Assembly: GCA_903867225.1 (NCBI GenBank)
Contig: CAIPQN010000106.1
Span: 1-64,000 of the forward strand
Reading direction: 5' to 3'
DNA: 64,000 nucleotides
Source of the DNA: an uncultured Pseudomonadota bacterium
Lineage (GTDB): Bacteria > Pseudomonadota > Gammaproteobacteria > Methylococcales > Methylomonadaceae
Program-made: the position numbers and the translations under genes
Notes under the pieces: generated by a model
Databases searched by the model: none
Seen by the model: the letters and a program-made list of their open reading frames with translations, nothing else
What the model was told of the DNA's origin: nothing
Shown here: positions 17,931 to 28,514 of the stretch, piece by piece
Position numbering within the stretch: the first letter of the stretch is position 1
Layout: each line of letters opens with the position of its first letter

Positions 17931-18470
17931 ATGTCTTACAGTCGATTATTTAAACATGAACCGCGCTGGCTGTCAGCGAATCACAACCTGCGTAAATTAT
18001 TGCCAATAGGTTTGCAATCGTGGCTAAACGAATCCGAATCACTCACGCAACGTCTTCGTAATCAGTTTGAAAATATCCACGTTCAGGTTTTATTTGAGAA
18101 ACACCAAACGCCATTTTTAACAGAATGGCGAATTTTAAAACAACCAGAACAACGTTATTGTTTGGTGCGCGAAGTCGTTTTGTTGTCGAATCAAACACCA
18201 TTGATTTTGGCACGAACCGTAATTCCCGCGAAAACATTAAAAATCGCGCAAGGGAATTTGGCGCGTTTAGGTACTCGTCCATTGGGTGAAGTTTTATTTT
18301 CTGCACCGAGTTTGCAACGTGAATCCGCAGGTATTACGCGGATTGAACCGAATCAATGGGCAAGTGATTTTCAAATTACCGCACCATTGTGTGGACGACG
18401 CACGCAATACAGTATTTGCGAGCAGCCGATGTTAGTGAGTGAATTTTTTTTACCGAGTTTATTTTTATGA
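17931..18470 (+). CDS. ubiC: Chorismate lyase
   Basis: A 179-residue UbiC, which cleaves chorismate to 4-hydroxybenzoate and pyruvate, the first step of ubiquinone synthesis. Recognised by the VREVVLLS block, the ARTVIPAKTL segment with the active-site Arg, and GTRPLGEVLF and RESAGI near the C-terminus with the catalytic Glu. The stop overlaps the dtd start (ATGA). Other ubiquinone genes in the window (ispB, ubiG) are elsewhere. Confidence 0.92.
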   Translation: MSYSRLFKHEPRWLSANHNLRKLLPIGLQSWLNESESLTQRLRNQFENIHVQVLFEKHQTPFLTEWRILKQPEQRYCLVREVVLLSNQTPLILARTVIPAKTLKIAQGNLARLGTRPLGEVLFSAPSLQRESAGITRIEPNQWASDFQITAPLCGRRTQYSICEQPMLVSEFFLPSLFL

Positions 18471-18937
18471 TTACAATTATTCAGCGCGTCACCGAAGCAA
18501 GTGTTACCGTTAATGGCGAGATAATTGGCGAAATTCAACAAGGAATTTTGGCATTAATCGCCGTCGAAAAAGCTGATACATTTACGATTGTAGAACGATT
18601 GCTTGAACGTATTTTGAATTACCGCATTTTTGCGGATAGCGACGACAAAATGAATTTAAGTTTGCGTGATATTAGCGGCGGATTATTGCTTGTGCCGCAA
18701 TTCACGCTGGCGGCAAATACCGATAAAGGTAATCGTCCGAGCTTTGCCTCTGCTGCGCCACCTGAATTTGGACGCGAAATGTTTAATTATTTACAAAAAC
18801 ACGCGCTGCAAAGTTATAACAATGTGCAATTCGGAGAATTTGGCGCAGATATGAAAGTTGCATTACTTAACGATGGTCCTGTGACTTTTACGCTGAAGGT
18901 TTTTAAATCGCCTGAATTCAAGGATGGGCTGAAATAA
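18467..18937 (+). CDS. dtd: D-aminoacyl-tRNA deacylase
   Basis: A 156-residue DTD, which removes D-amino acids (and misattached glycine) from tRNA. The family motifs are clear: QRVTEASVTVNGE at the start, LLVPQFTLAA (normally SQFTL, here with Pro replacing Ser), the SFASAAPP block and NDGPVTF at the end. The Ser-to-Pro change in the SQ motif is unusual but lies beside, not in, the cross-subunit Gly-Pro chirality filter (DGP). It is translationally coupled to ubiC. Confidence 0.93.
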   Translation: MITIIQRVTEASVTVNGEIIGEIQQGILALIAVEKADTFTIVERLLERILNYRIFADSDDKMNLSLRDISGGLLLVPQFTLAANTDKGNRPSFASAAPPEFGREMFNYLQKHALQSYNNVQFGEFGADMKVALLNDGPVTFTLKVFKSPEFKDGLK

Positions 18938-18983
18938 GATAGAATATCGCCTGATTTAACACTCTAGTTGGAATTGAAAAAAT

Positions 18984-20198
18984 ATGACAAACACAAAAAA
19001 AGTAGTTTTAGCGTATTCAGGTGGGTTGGATACATCGGTAATTTTAAAATGGTTACAAGACGTTTATCAATGTGAAGTCGTCACATTTACGGCGGATTTA
19101 GGGCAAGGCGAAGAAGTTGAACCCGCTCGCGCAAAAGCGCAATCTTTAGGCATTAAAGAAATTTATATCGACGATTTACGCGAAGAATTTGCGCGTGATT
19201 TCGTCTTTCCAATGTTCCGCGCTAACACAATTTATGAAGGCGAATATCTTTTAGGAACTTCGATTGCGCGTCCGTTAATTGCGAAACGTTTGATTGAAAT
19301 CGCCAACGAAACGGGTGCCGATGCCATTTCACACGGCGCGACGGGTAAAGGCAATGACCAAGTACGCTTTGAACTTGGTGCGTATGCGTTACGCCCTGAT
19401 ATTCATGTGATTGCGCCTTGGCGCGAATGGGATTTGAACTCACGTCAATCGTTGCTTGATTACGCCGCGAAACACGGCATTCCTGTTGAACAAAAACAAG
19501 GCGGTTCGTCGCCATATTCGATGGATGCAAATTTACTGCACATTTCCTACGAAGGTCGCGTGTTAGAAAATCCGTGGACTGAACCCGAAGAAACGATGTG
19601 GCGTTGGACGGTTTCCCCTGAAAATGCACCAGACCAAGCAACGTATATTGAACTGACTTATGCAAAAGGCGACATCGTAGCAATTAACGATGAAGCGGTT
19701 TCACCTGCAACTGTTTTAGAACGCTTGAATAAAATCGGGGGTGAAAATGGAATTGGACGTTTAGACATCGTTGAAAATCGTTATGTCGGCATGAAATCAC
19801 GCGGTTGCTACGAAACGCCTGCTGGAACCATCATGATGAAAGCGCATCGTGCCATTGAATCGTTGACGCTAGATCGTGAAGTCGCACATTTGAAAGATGA
19901 ATTGATGCCGCGTTATGCAACGTTGATTTACAACGGTTATTGGTGGAGTCCAGAGCGTGAAATGTTGCAAGCGATGATTGACCAATCGCAACTCAACGTA
20001 AATGGCAAAGTGCGTTTAAAACTTTACAAAGGCAACGTGATTGTGGTCGGACGTGAATCTGCCACAGACAGTTTGTTCGACGAAAGTATTGCGACATTTG
20101 AAGATGATGAAGGGGCTTATGACCAAAAAGATGCAGCTGGGTTCATCAAATTAAATGCGTTGCGTTTGCGAATTGCAGCAAAACGTAAAGTGAAATAA
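18984..20198 (+). CDS. argG: Argininosuccinate synthase
   Basis: A 404-residue ArgG joining citrulline and aspartate with ATP to form argininosuccinate. The PP-loop [11 protein letters not shown] is at the N-terminus; the citrulline/aspartate-binding blocks [14 protein letters not shown] and [13 protein letters not shown] and the C-terminal [12 protein letters not shown] are conserved. Length is normal. A strong hairpin terminator follows the stop. Confidence 0.97.
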   Translation: MTNTKKVVLAYSGGLDTSVILKWLQDVYQCEVVTFTADLGQGEEVEPARAKAQSLGIKEIYIDDLREEFARDFVFPMFRANTIYEGEYLLGTSIARPLIAKRLIEIANETGADAISHGATGKGNDQVRFELGAYALRPDIHVIAPWREWDLNSRQSLLDYAAKHGIPVEQKQGGSSPYSMDANLLHISYEGRVLENPWTEPEETMWRWTVSPENAPDQATYIELTYAKGDIVAINDEAVSPATVLERLNKIGGENGIGRLDIVENRYVGMKSRGCYETPAGTIMMKAHRAIESLTLDREVAHLKDELMPRYATLIYNGYWWSPEREMLQAMIDQSQLNVNGKVRLKLYKGNVIVVGRESATDSLFDESIATFEDDEGAYDQKDAAGFIKLNALRLRIAAKRKVK

Positions 20199-20216
20199 GT
20201 CGTTTTTTCTACCTAT

Positions 20217-20257
20217 AAAAAAAGGCGGTGTGAAATTATTTCACACCGCCTTTTTTG
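20217..20257. terminator. Bidirectional intrinsic terminator between argG and the 96-residue unknown gene
   Basis: An 11-bp stem GGCGGTGTGAA / TTCACACCGCC (20224-20234 with 20240-20250) with a short loop is flanked by A-runs on the left and a T-run on the right. It can terminate argG from the left and the converging operon from the right. Confidence 0.92.
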
Positions 20258-20280
20258 TTTATAACGCGTTGAAAATCGCG

Positions 20281-20571
20281 TTATTCCTTCGTCCAACCTT
20301 GCAAAATTTCAATCATCGTTTTCGCTTGATCAACACTCGAAATGTTAAATTTCGATTTTTGCTGATATTTGCCTTCGCGTTTTTGGTAGCGACGAATGGT
20401 GAATTTGTCGTCACCATATTCGCCTTTGCTCGCGTTCCATTCTTTGTAACGGAACATCAACGTAGCCCACGCGCCTTTCGTTAAGACTTTTTTGTCGAGT
20501 TCCTTGACGGTGATTACACCGTTATCTTCGTATTCGATAGTTAATTCATCTACGGTTGAATTCTCAGCCAT
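20281..20571 (-). CDS. Conserved unknown protein, 96 residues
   Basis: A small acidic/basic mixed protein with no membrane segment or signal peptide. It starts MAENSTVDELTIEYEDNG, has a central aromatic-rich block (WATLMFRYKEWN) and a basic KFTIRRYQKREGKY segment, and ends in a helix (SVDQAKTMIEILQGW). The layout suggests a small single-domain protein with a strand-rich centre, but I do not recognise the family. It lies 14 bases downstream of purA on the same strand with an AGAAAAAATGG-type start, so it is probably co-transcribed with purA and stops before the shared terminator. Confidence 0.75.
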   Translation of the reverse strand: MAENSTVDELTIEYEDNGVITVKELDKKVLTKGAWATLMFRYKEWNASKGEYGDDKFTIRRYQKREGKYQQKSKFNISSVDQAKTMIEILQGWTKE

Positions 20572-20585
20572 TTTTTCTGCTCCGA

Positions 20586-21917
<1,332 letters not shown>

Positions 21918-21978
21918 TTAAATGTTTTGTCATTTTCTAAATCCTATTAACACCACAGAACTATAGTGCCAATTTAGA

Positions 21979-22440
21979 TTATTTTTTAGCAAATTCACTT
22001 TTTTCAAATTCAAGTCGCCCAGCTTCTTGATACAGTTCCGCAAGAGCCGATTCTGCTTTTTCATAAAAATGCTTTAAGTTTTCTTCTTTTCTGATAAGCG
22101 GGTGAGAACCTAAAAATTGATAAATGTAATCTGAGGCTACAAAAGCTCCTCTATCCATAAACTCAAAATAATGTCCGTCATTGATTTCCGAGTAGTCATC
22201 ATCGTCTACCAACACTTTTTTTCCATCAATAATTTTTTCTTCTAGCAATGGGCGTTTGAATGCTTGCAGAAAATAACGAATATCTTCCCTTAATTCTGCT
22301 ACTGACGTGCCACTAGGATTTACTGAATTTTGCGTCCAACCAGAAATAGAATTGCCTTCGTAATAAACTTCATGGATTTCATATTGCGCTGCATCATTAT
22401 CAGCAAAAGTCTTTTTGATGATTCGGTAATTCCAAGTCAT
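21979..22440 (-). CDS. Unknown soluble protein, 153 residues, inserted between hisZ and purA
   Basis: A start at 22440 with AGGAA six bases upstream gives MTWNYRIIKKTF, a beta-rich N-terminal half with EIHEVYYEGNSISGWTQN, an acidic middle (DDDDYSEIND) and a helical end rich in Glu/Ala/Lys. Similar N-termini (TWNYR-x-x-K and YEIHEVYY) occur in uncharacterised bacterial proteins. There is no signal peptide, membrane segment or catalytic motif. Codon use is more AT-rich than its neighbours. It interrupts the otherwise conserved hisZ-purA pair. Function unknown. Confidence 0.7.
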   Translation of the reverse strand: MTWNYRIIKKTFADNDAAQYEIHEVYYEGNSISGWTQNSVNPSGTSVAELREDIRYFLQAFKRPLLEEKIIDGKKVLVDDDDYSEINDGHYFEFMDRGAFVASDYIYQFLGSHPLIRKEENLKHFYEKAESALAELYQEAGRLEFEKSEFAKK

Positions 22441-22457
22441 TTTGTTTCCTTTTATTT

Positions 22458-23645
22458 TTAAAATGATTCAACAACCCAAACACCATCCGAATTTTTCACT
22501 AAAACTGCCGTGCAATTTAATTCTTCTGCACCACCAATTTGATTTGGTAATTGCTGAACTACTGCACGATTTTGAGCGCGTAAAGCTCGAATTGTTTCGC
22601 ATAAAGCCACATCTTCAACGTAAGGCGCAAAAATCAACTCACGTTCTGGTTGTTCAATACCATTTTGTTTATTGAGTGCCGTTAAAACTTTCAAATCCGC
22701 ACTAAAACCTGTTGCGGGACGTTCACGCCCAAAAATTGCACCAATGTTATCGTAACGTCCGCCGCGTGCTATTTCTTTACCAATTGAAGGAACAAATGCC
22801 GCAAATACAACGCCTGTGTGATAGTGATAACCGCGCAATTCTGCTAAATCGAAACTGATTGAAAGCGACGGGAAATAACGCGCCAAAGCTGTTGCAATGG
22901 CATCTAAATCGTCTAAGGCTTTTTGAGCATTTACAGATTTAAACAATTCGCGTGCTTTTACCAAAACCGTTTTATCGCCATTCAATTCAGGCAATTTCAA
23001 TAATGCAGCTTTTAAATCGTCTGCTAAATTGTAACTTTCGAGTAATTCTTTTAATTCAGGACGCGCTTTACGTTGCAACACATCAAACAATTCACTTTCT
23101 TGCGCCGATGTTAAATTCGCTTCTTCTGCCAACGCGCGATAAATTCCAACATGACCCAAATCTAAATGCACATTCAAAACACCCGACATTGCCAACATTT
23201 CAAGCATCAAACGAATGACTTCTAAATCGCTTTCTTTGCCCGCATGACCATAAAGTTCTGCGCCAATTTGCATCGGTGAACGTGATTTTTCGAGCGCGTC
23301 GCCGCGTGTGTGTAAAATCGTCCCGACATAACACAAGCGTGTTGGATGTTCGTTTTTTAAATTATGGGCATCAATTCGCGCCACTTGCGGAGTCATATCG
23401 GCACGAACACCGAGCATTTTGCCACTGATTTGATCGGTCAATTTAAACGTTTGTAAATCCAATTCATGCCCCGAACCCGTCAACAACGAATCTAAAAAGT
23501 CGATAAACGGCGGCACGACTAATTGATAACCCCACAACTCAAACGTTTGCAGTAATTTTGCGCGGAGAATTTCCAAACGTTGCGCTTCATCGGGAAGCAT
23601 TTCATCTATGCCGTCAGGTAACAGCCAAGCATCATTTTGTTGCAT
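22458..23645 (-). CDS. hisZ: ATP phosphoribosyltransferase regulatory subunit
   Basis: A 395-residue HisZ, a paralogue of histidyl-tRNA synthetase that lacks aminoacylation activity and forms a complex with short-form HisG to start histidine synthesis. Recognised by LLPDGIDEMLPDEAQRLE, the class II core VRADMTPQVARIDAH, the RLCYVGTILHTRGD block and the ARGGRYDNIGAIFGRERPATGFS region. ATG 23645 (MQQNDAWLLPDG) is chosen over the upstream TTG at 23660 because GGA lies 7-8 bases before it. The order hflK-hflC-hisZ is conserved. Confidence 0.92.
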   Translation of the reverse strand: MQQNDAWLLPDGIDEMLPDEAQRLEILRAKLLQTFELWGYQLVVPPFIDFLDSLLTGSGHELDLQTFKLTDQISGKMLGVRADMTPQVARIDAHNLKNEHPTRLCYVGTILHTRGDALEKSRSPMQIGAELYGHAGKESDLEVIRLMLEMLAMSGVLNVHLDLGHVGIYRALAEEANLTSAQESELFDVLQRKARPELKELLESYNLADDLKAALLKLPELNGDKTVLVKARELFKSVNAQKALDDLDAIATALARYFPSLSISFDLAELRGYHYHTGVVFAAFVPSIGKEIARGGRYDNIGAIFGRERPATGFSADLKVLTALNKQNGIEQPERELIFAPYVEDVALCETIRALRAQNRAVVQQLPNQIGGAEELNCTAVLVKNSDGVWVVESF

Positions 23646-23716
23646 TTTTTTTCCATTCAAAGAAAACGCCCCAAATGCGGAGCGTTTAGTTTTAAAAATG
23701 TGTTCGATTTAAAAAT

Positions 23717-24571
23717 TTATTTCCGATTTTTAAAATACTGGAAAAAGTCAGAATTTGGTTCTAAAACAAGCATACTAGAACCTGTAAAGGTCTTTTTATA
23801 GGCATTCAAACTACGGTAAAAAGTGAAAAATTCGCTGTCTTGATTGTAGGCTTTAGCATAAATTTCAGCTGACGTTGCATCGCCTTCACCGCGTAATTTT
23901 TCTGCATCACGATAAGCGTTTGCAAGTGTCACAACACGTTGTCTATCTGCATCAGCACGAATGCGTTCAGCGGCTTCTGCGCCTTCAGAACGAAATTCCC
24001 GTGCTACACGTTCGCGTTCAGCTTCCATTCGACGAAACACCGAACTACTGACTTCTTCAGGCAAATCGATTCGCATTACTTGTACATCGACGATTTCCAT
24101 TCCCAACGCAGCAGCTGGCGCACTGGCATTTTTAATCAATAATTCGCGGATTTCACTGCGATCGGTTGAAACTAATTGTTTGATATTACGCTTACCAAAT
24201 TCACCACGAAACAAATCTTTTACAATTTGATCTAAACGCAAATTCGCTTGGTCGGTATCACCCGCAACTACGGTATAAAACGTTTTCACATCGCCGATTT
24301 TCCATTTTACAAACGAATCGACAATCACATTTTTCTTTTCAGCCGTCAAAAAACGTTCAGGTTTTGAATCCATTGTTTGAATTCTGGCATCGAAATGTTT
24401 GATGTTGTTAATTAACGGTAATTTAACGTGCAATCCTGGCGTGTAATCATCTTTGACGATTTCACCGAGTTGAAATTTAATGGCTTTTTCACCTTCGTTG
24501 ACGGTGAAAAGGCTCATCATACCGACTAAAAAAACACTGGCTACGCCTAATACGATTTGATTTGAATTCAT
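23717..24571 (-). CDS. hflC: HflC, modulator of FtsH protease
   Basis: A 284-residue SPFH/stomatin-family membrane protein. One N-terminal membrane anchor (about 6-22), then the band-7 domain beginning FTVNEGEKAIKFQLGE, and a coiled region RMEAERERVAREFRSEGAEA. HflC pairs with HflK in a large periplasmic cage around FtsH and limits access of membrane substrates. The start lies 1 base after hflK, showing tight coupling. Confidence 0.95.
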   Translation of the reverse strand: MNSNQIVLGVASVFLVGMMSLFTVNEGEKAIKFQLGEIVKDDYTPGLHVKLPLINNIKHFDARIQTMDSKPERFLTAEKKNVIVDSFVKWKIGDVKTFYTVVAGDTDQANLRLDQIVKDLFRGEFGKRNIKQLVSTDRSEIRELLIKNASAPAAALGMEIVDVQVMRIDLPEEVSSSVFRRMEAERERVAREFRSEGAEAAERIRADADRQRVVTLANAYRDAEKLRGEGDATSAEIYAKAYNQDSEFFTFYRSLNAYKKTFTGSSMLVLEPNSDFFQYFKNRK

Positions 24572-24572
24572 T

Positions 24573-25811
24573 TTAACGTCCTCTCATATCGTTTTGACGA
24601 CTGCGAATTGAATGTTCAAGACTTGGAACAGAAACAGGAGCATTTGTATTTTGTGAAATCACAGGTTGCTCAATGGTTGCTGATGAAACGTGAGGTGCAT
24701 TCACAACGGGCGTATTTGTATTTTGTGGCGGTGCAATCATTTTATCGAGTGGCAAATACATCATGTTATTGCCATTTTTCACGTCAACAATCACGTTATT
24801 GGTACTACTCAAAACCGATTCCATTGCGTCAATATATAAACGCTTGCGGGTTACATCAGGAGCTTTGGTGTATTCGGTCAAAAGTTGTGAAAAACGACTG
24901 GTTTCACCTTGCGCTTGAGCAATCACCTGTTCTTTATAACCTTCGGCTTCTTGCGTTTTACGCGCGGCTGCACCGCGAGCTTTTGGAATGACATCGTTTG
25001 CGTAGGCTTGCGCTTCGTTAATTAAACGCTGTTCATCTTCACGCGCTTTAATTGCATCTGCAAAAGCATTTTGAACTTGTTCAGGTGGCTGTGCGTCTTG
25101 TAAATTGACGCTGGTAACTTGAATACCTGAATTGTAGTTATCCATTACTTCTTGGATTTCTTTTTTGATTTCAGCGACAATTTCACTGCGACCCTCGGTT
25201 AAAACAAAGTCCATCGTGCTGCCACCAATTACGCCACGCTGTGCGCTTTCGGTAACGTGTTTCAAGGTTGCGGCAGGATTGGCGACGTTGAAAATAAAGG
25301 CTTTCGCGTCTTTAACTTGGTATTGAACCGCTAAACGCACATCAACATAATTTTCGTCTTTGGTCAGCATTAACGCTTCTTTTGGAACAGAGCCGCCATT
25401 TACTAAATCGCCATTACCGTTGCTGCGATAACCGACTTCGATAAAGCGTTGTTGTTTAACATTTACTAAATTCACTTGTTCAATCGGTGCGGGTAAATGC
25501 CAATTTAAACCAGCTTGTGTTGTACCAATATATTTACCAAAACGAGTTTCGACACCGTGATTTCCTTCATCCACAATATAAAACCCACTTAATCCCCAAA
25601 TAATTCCTGCACCAAGAGCCAATAAACCTAAGCCTTTAAGCGAATTTCCAGAGAAACCGTCGCCATTTCCACTGCCGTTGTCACCACCAAAAATTTGTTC
25701 CAATTTTTTTTGAAGTGAACGGATTGCTTCATCTAATTCGGGAGCATCGTCATTTGCGCTGCGTCCACTCCATGGATCTTTTTTACCGCCACCAGGTTCA
25801 TTCCAAGACAT
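24573..25811 (-). CDS. hflK: HflK, modulator of FtsH protease
   Basis: A 412-residue SPFH protein with a Gly-rich cytoplasmic N-terminus (MSWNEPGGGKKDPWSG), one membrane segment (about 60-78), the band-7 domain starting IVDEGNHGVETRFGK and a coiled-coil arm. The C-terminal tail is Asn/Pro/Val-rich and variable. ATG 25811 with AAGGAA upstream is the family start; the open frame extends back into ispB without homology. It works with HflC to control FtsH. It begins 16 bases after ispB, an unusual upstream neighbour, since hfq-hflX normally precede it. Confidence 0.94.
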   Translation of the reverse strand: MSWNEPGGGKKDPWSGRSANDDAPELDEAIRSLQKKLEQIFGGDNGSGNGDGFSGNSLKGLGLLALGAGIIWGLSGFYIVDEGNHGVETRFGKYIGTTQAGLNWHLPAPIEQVNLVNVKQQRFIEVGYRSNGNGDLVNGGSVPKEALMLTKDENYVDVRLAVQYQVKDAKAFIFNVANPAATLKHVTESAQRGVIGGSTMDFVLTEGRSEIVAEIKKEIQEVMDNYNSGIQVTSVNLQDAQPPEQVQNAFADAIKAREDEQRLINEAQAYANDVIPKARGAAARKTQEAEGYKEQVIAQAQGETSRFSQLLTEYTKAPDVTRKRLYIDAMESVLSSTNNVIVDVKNGNNMMYLPLDKMIAPPQNTNTPVVNAPHVSSATIEQPVISQNTNAPVSVPSLEHSIRSRQNDMRGR

Positions 25812-25827
25812 AATTTTTCCTTCTTTT

Positions 25828-26817
25828 TTAATAGTTTCGTTGAACCGCAAATTTTGCCAATAAAATCAGCGCATTTTTATATTCTGATTCAGGTAATACA
25901 TTGAGGGAATCAATTGCTTTTTGCGCTTCTTCGTCAGCACGTTGTTCGGTATAAGTAATCGCATTAGTACGTTTTACAACCGCATAAACGTCGTTGAAAA
26001 CCTCTCGATTTCCCGCTTTAATTGCTGAAATAATAATTGCTGCTTCATCAGGTGTACCATTTTGAATCGCGTAAATTAACGGTAATGTCGGCTTGCCTTC
26101 GGCTAAATCATCACCTAAATTTTTACCTAATTCTTCTGCACTCGCTTTGTAATCAAGCGCGTCATCAATCAATTGAAACGCAATGCCTAAATGTTGACCG
26201 TATTGTGCCAACGCGGTTTCAATTTCAACAGTTGAACCAGAAATAATTGCAGCTAATTGCGTCGCAGCACTGAATAAAATTGCGGTTTTACGCGCAATCA
26301 CTTCTAAGTATTTTGCCTCTGTTGTTTCGGGGTTGTTACAGTTTAATAATTGTAAAACTTCGCCTTCTGCAATTGCCGTCGTTGTTTTTGATAATAAACC
26401 CATCACGCGCATATTATCAGTACGAACCATCATTTCAAACGCGCTTGAATAAAGGTAATCGCCGACTAAAACGCTGGCGGCATTTCCCCAAACTGCATTT
26501 GCCGATTCTTTACCACGTCGCAAATCTGATTCATCAACAACATCATCGTGCAATAACGTAGCAGTGTGAATAAATTCAACAACAGCAGCGAGAATTAAAT
26601 GGTTTTTCGAAACATTACCTAACGCTTTTGCGGCAAGTAATAACAACATCGGACGCAAACGTTTACCACCATTGCCAACAATATAACGACCGATTTCGTT
26701 AATCAAAATCACGTCAGAACGCAGCTCATCAATAATCAATTGATCAACAGCTTTGGCTTCAGAAAGGGTTAATTGTTTAATTGCGTCAAAATCAATCGGG
26801 GCGGAAGATGAACTCAT
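25828..26817 (-). CDS. ispB: Octaprenyl (polyprenyl) diphosphate synthase
   Basis: A 329-residue trans-isoprenyl diphosphate synthase making the ubiquinone side chain. It shows GGKRLRPMLLLLAAKA, the first Asp-rich motif LLHDDVVDESDLRRG and the second motif QLIDDALDY with GKNLGDDLAEGKPTLPLI. Small residues upstream of the first motif indicate a long-chain product; the exact length cannot be read from sequence. A TATAAT-like element (26853-26858, minus strand) lies upstream. hflK follows closely. Confidence 0.93.
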   Translation of the reverse strand: MSSSSAPIDFDAIKQLTLSEAKAVDQLIIDELRSDVILINEIGRYIVGNGGKRLRPMLLLLAAKALGNVSKNHLILAAVVEFIHTATLLHDDVVDESDLRRGKESANAVWGNAASVLVGDYLYSSAFEMMVRTDNMRVMGLLSKTTTAIAEGEVLQLLNCNNPETTEAKYLEVIARKTAILFSAATQLAAIISGSTVEIETALAQYGQHLGIAFQLIDDALDYKASAEELGKNLGDDLAEGKPTLPLIYAIQNGTPDEAAIIISAIKAGNREVFNDVYAVVKRTNAITYTEQRADEEAQKAIDSLNVLPESEYKNALILLAKFAVQRNY

Positions 26818-27012
26818 TCGTTTTGTATTTTAGCTAAAGTTAAATTGGGCGCATTATAACGTATAAACAACTCTAAAAGGCTAGACTTCCAAAATGTCAG
26901 CATCTCAAAAAAACCTCTAAATTACTTATCGCATTGTTTTGCGGCGATTATTCAAACCTGATACGCTAATCTATTGTCATTTATGCTATCCACTTTGAAT
27001 AAATAAATCATT

Positions 27013-28467
27013 ATGAATCCAAATTTAAACAAACAAACCGTCACTTGCCCAAAATGTTCAGAGCAAATTAACGTCAATGCGCTATTACATACCCAAATTG
27101 AAGCCGAATTACACCAATCTTTTGCAAACCAATTAGCGCAAAAACAAACACAATTTGAACAACAATTAAAAGCCGAAAAAGCAACGTTAGAACAACATTT
27201 AAAAGCGAGTTTAGCGGCTGATTCAGAAGCACAAATTCAAGCAATGCGAAATGAATTAAATGAACAATCGCAAAAATTGCGTGATTTCAACAAAGCAAAA
27301 GCTGATGTTGAACGCTTGCAACGTGAAAAAGAGGGGTTACGCGAAACCATTGAAGCGGAATCGGAAGCAAAATTAAACCAGCGTTTACGCGCCGACCGCC
27401 AAAAAATTGAACAGACGCTAAAAGCTAGTTTTGCGGCTGAATCGGCAGATCAAATTCAATCAATGCGAAATGAATTAAATGAACAATCTGAGAAATTACG
27501 CGAATTCAATAAAGCTAAAGCCGATATTGAACGCTTAACCCGTGAAAAATCAGAATTAAAAGAAACGCTCGAAGCCGAATCCGAAGCCAAATTAAATCAA
27601 CGTTTGCGCGAAGAAAAACAAAAAATTGAAAGCGGTTTAGAACTCAAAATGCGTGATAAAGAATATGAAATTGAAAAGTTAAAAAATCAAATTCAAGAAG
27701 CGCAACGTGTCGCTGAACAAGGTTCAAATCAAGCGCAAGGCGAAGCCCAAGAATTAGCGATTGAAGAATGGTTACACGCCGAATTTCCTTTTGATGAAAT
27801 TGAAGAAATTAAAAAAGGTCAACGCGGCGCGGATTGTATTCAAATTATTCACACGCGCTCACGCCAAAATTGCGGAAGGATTTATTATGAAAGCAAACGC
27901 ACGCTTGAATTCGGTAAAGATTGGATTGAAAAATTCAAAGCGGATTTGCAGGCAAAAAATATCCCCGTTGGCGTTTTGGTGACACAAGCGATGCCGAAAG
28001 ATATGGATCGAATGGGTTTAAAAGAGGGTATTTATATTTGTACATTTGAAGAATTCAAAGGCTTGAGTGCAGTTTTGCGGCAATCAATTATCGATATTAG
28101 CAACGTCGAAATTGCCCAAGAATTTAAAGGTGAAAAAATGGCACAACTTTATGATTTTTTAACCAGTAACGAGTTTAAGCTGAACATTCAAGCGATAGTC
28201 GAAAGTTTCATTCAAATGGAAGATGACTTAAACAAAGAGCGTAGAACAATGGAAAGCTTATGGAAACAACGTGAAAAACAAATCCGAAAAGTCATGAGTA
28301 ATACGTCAGCTTTATATGGTTCGATTCGCGGTATTGCGGGAAATGCTATTCAATCCGTGTCGCAATTGGAATCGAATGTCCCCGTAATTGAATCGACAAA
28401 ACCAGCGTTAGTTTCGCCATCAAACAAACCTAATTTGACAGGTGTTAAACAGGATAGTTTGTTTTAA
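27013..28467 (+). CDS. DUF2130 family protein: zinc-ribbon, long coiled coil and nuclease-like domain
   Basis: A 484-residue protein. The N-terminus has a single CPKC knuckle (CPKCSEQINVNALL). Residues about 30-245 are a highly charged coiled coil that contains two copies of a 73-residue unit. Residues about 250-390 are the DUF2130 core, where GADCIQI and YYESKRT fit the D...ExK pattern of PD-(D/E)xK nuclease folds. A final helical region (about 390-450) leads to a Pro/Ser tail. DUF2130 proteins are widespread but uncharacterised; a DNA-processing role is inferred from the fold pattern. It is transcribed alone, 47 bases ahead of prfC. Confidence 0.85.
   Translation: MNPNLNKQTVTCPKCSEQINVNALLHTQIEAELHQSFANQLAQKQTQFEQQLKAEKATLEQHLKASLAADSEAQIQAMRNELNEQSQKLRDFNKAKADVERLQREKEGLRETIEAESEAKLNQRLRADRQKIEQTLKASFAAESADQIQSMRNELNEQSEKLREFNKAKADIERLTREKSELKETLEAESEAKLNQRLREEKQKIESGLELKMRDKEYEIEKLKNQIQEAQRVAEQGSNQAQGEAQELAIEEWLHAEFPFDEIEEIKKGQRGADCIQIIHTRSRQNCGRIYYESKRTLEFGKDWIEKFKADLQAKNIPVGVLVTQAMPKDMDRMGLKEGIYICTFEEFKGLSAVLRQSIIDISNVEIAQEFKGEKMAQLYDFLTSNEFKLNIQAIVESFIQMEDDLNKERRTMESLWKQREKQIRKVMSNTSALYGSIRGIAGNAIQSVSQLESNVPVIESTKPALVSPSNKPNLTGVKQDSLF
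27199..27636 (+). repeat. Two tandem 219-bp units inside the DUF2130 coiled coil
   Basis: Unit 1 begins LKASLAADSEAQIQAMRNEL at 27199 and unit 2 begins LKASFAAESADQIQSMRNEL at 27418, a period of 219 bases or 73 residues. The protein copies are nearly identical (shared core MRNELNEQS and KAKAD.ERL.REK and ESEAKLNQRLR), while codons have begun to drift. The exact multiple of the heptad-like helix keeps the coil in register. Confidence 0.88.
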
Positions 28468-28514
28468 ACCCGTTACAATTAACGACTTAATTTTTATATT
28501 TTTAGAGTTTATAA

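Noticed and set aside
19222-19683. A 153-codon minus-strand frame
   Set aside because: Antisense to argG, which is intact and highly conserved.
27199-27636. Possible CRISPR or satellite repeat
   Set aside because: Only two units, 219 bases long, in frame inside a coiled-coil gene; no spacers.
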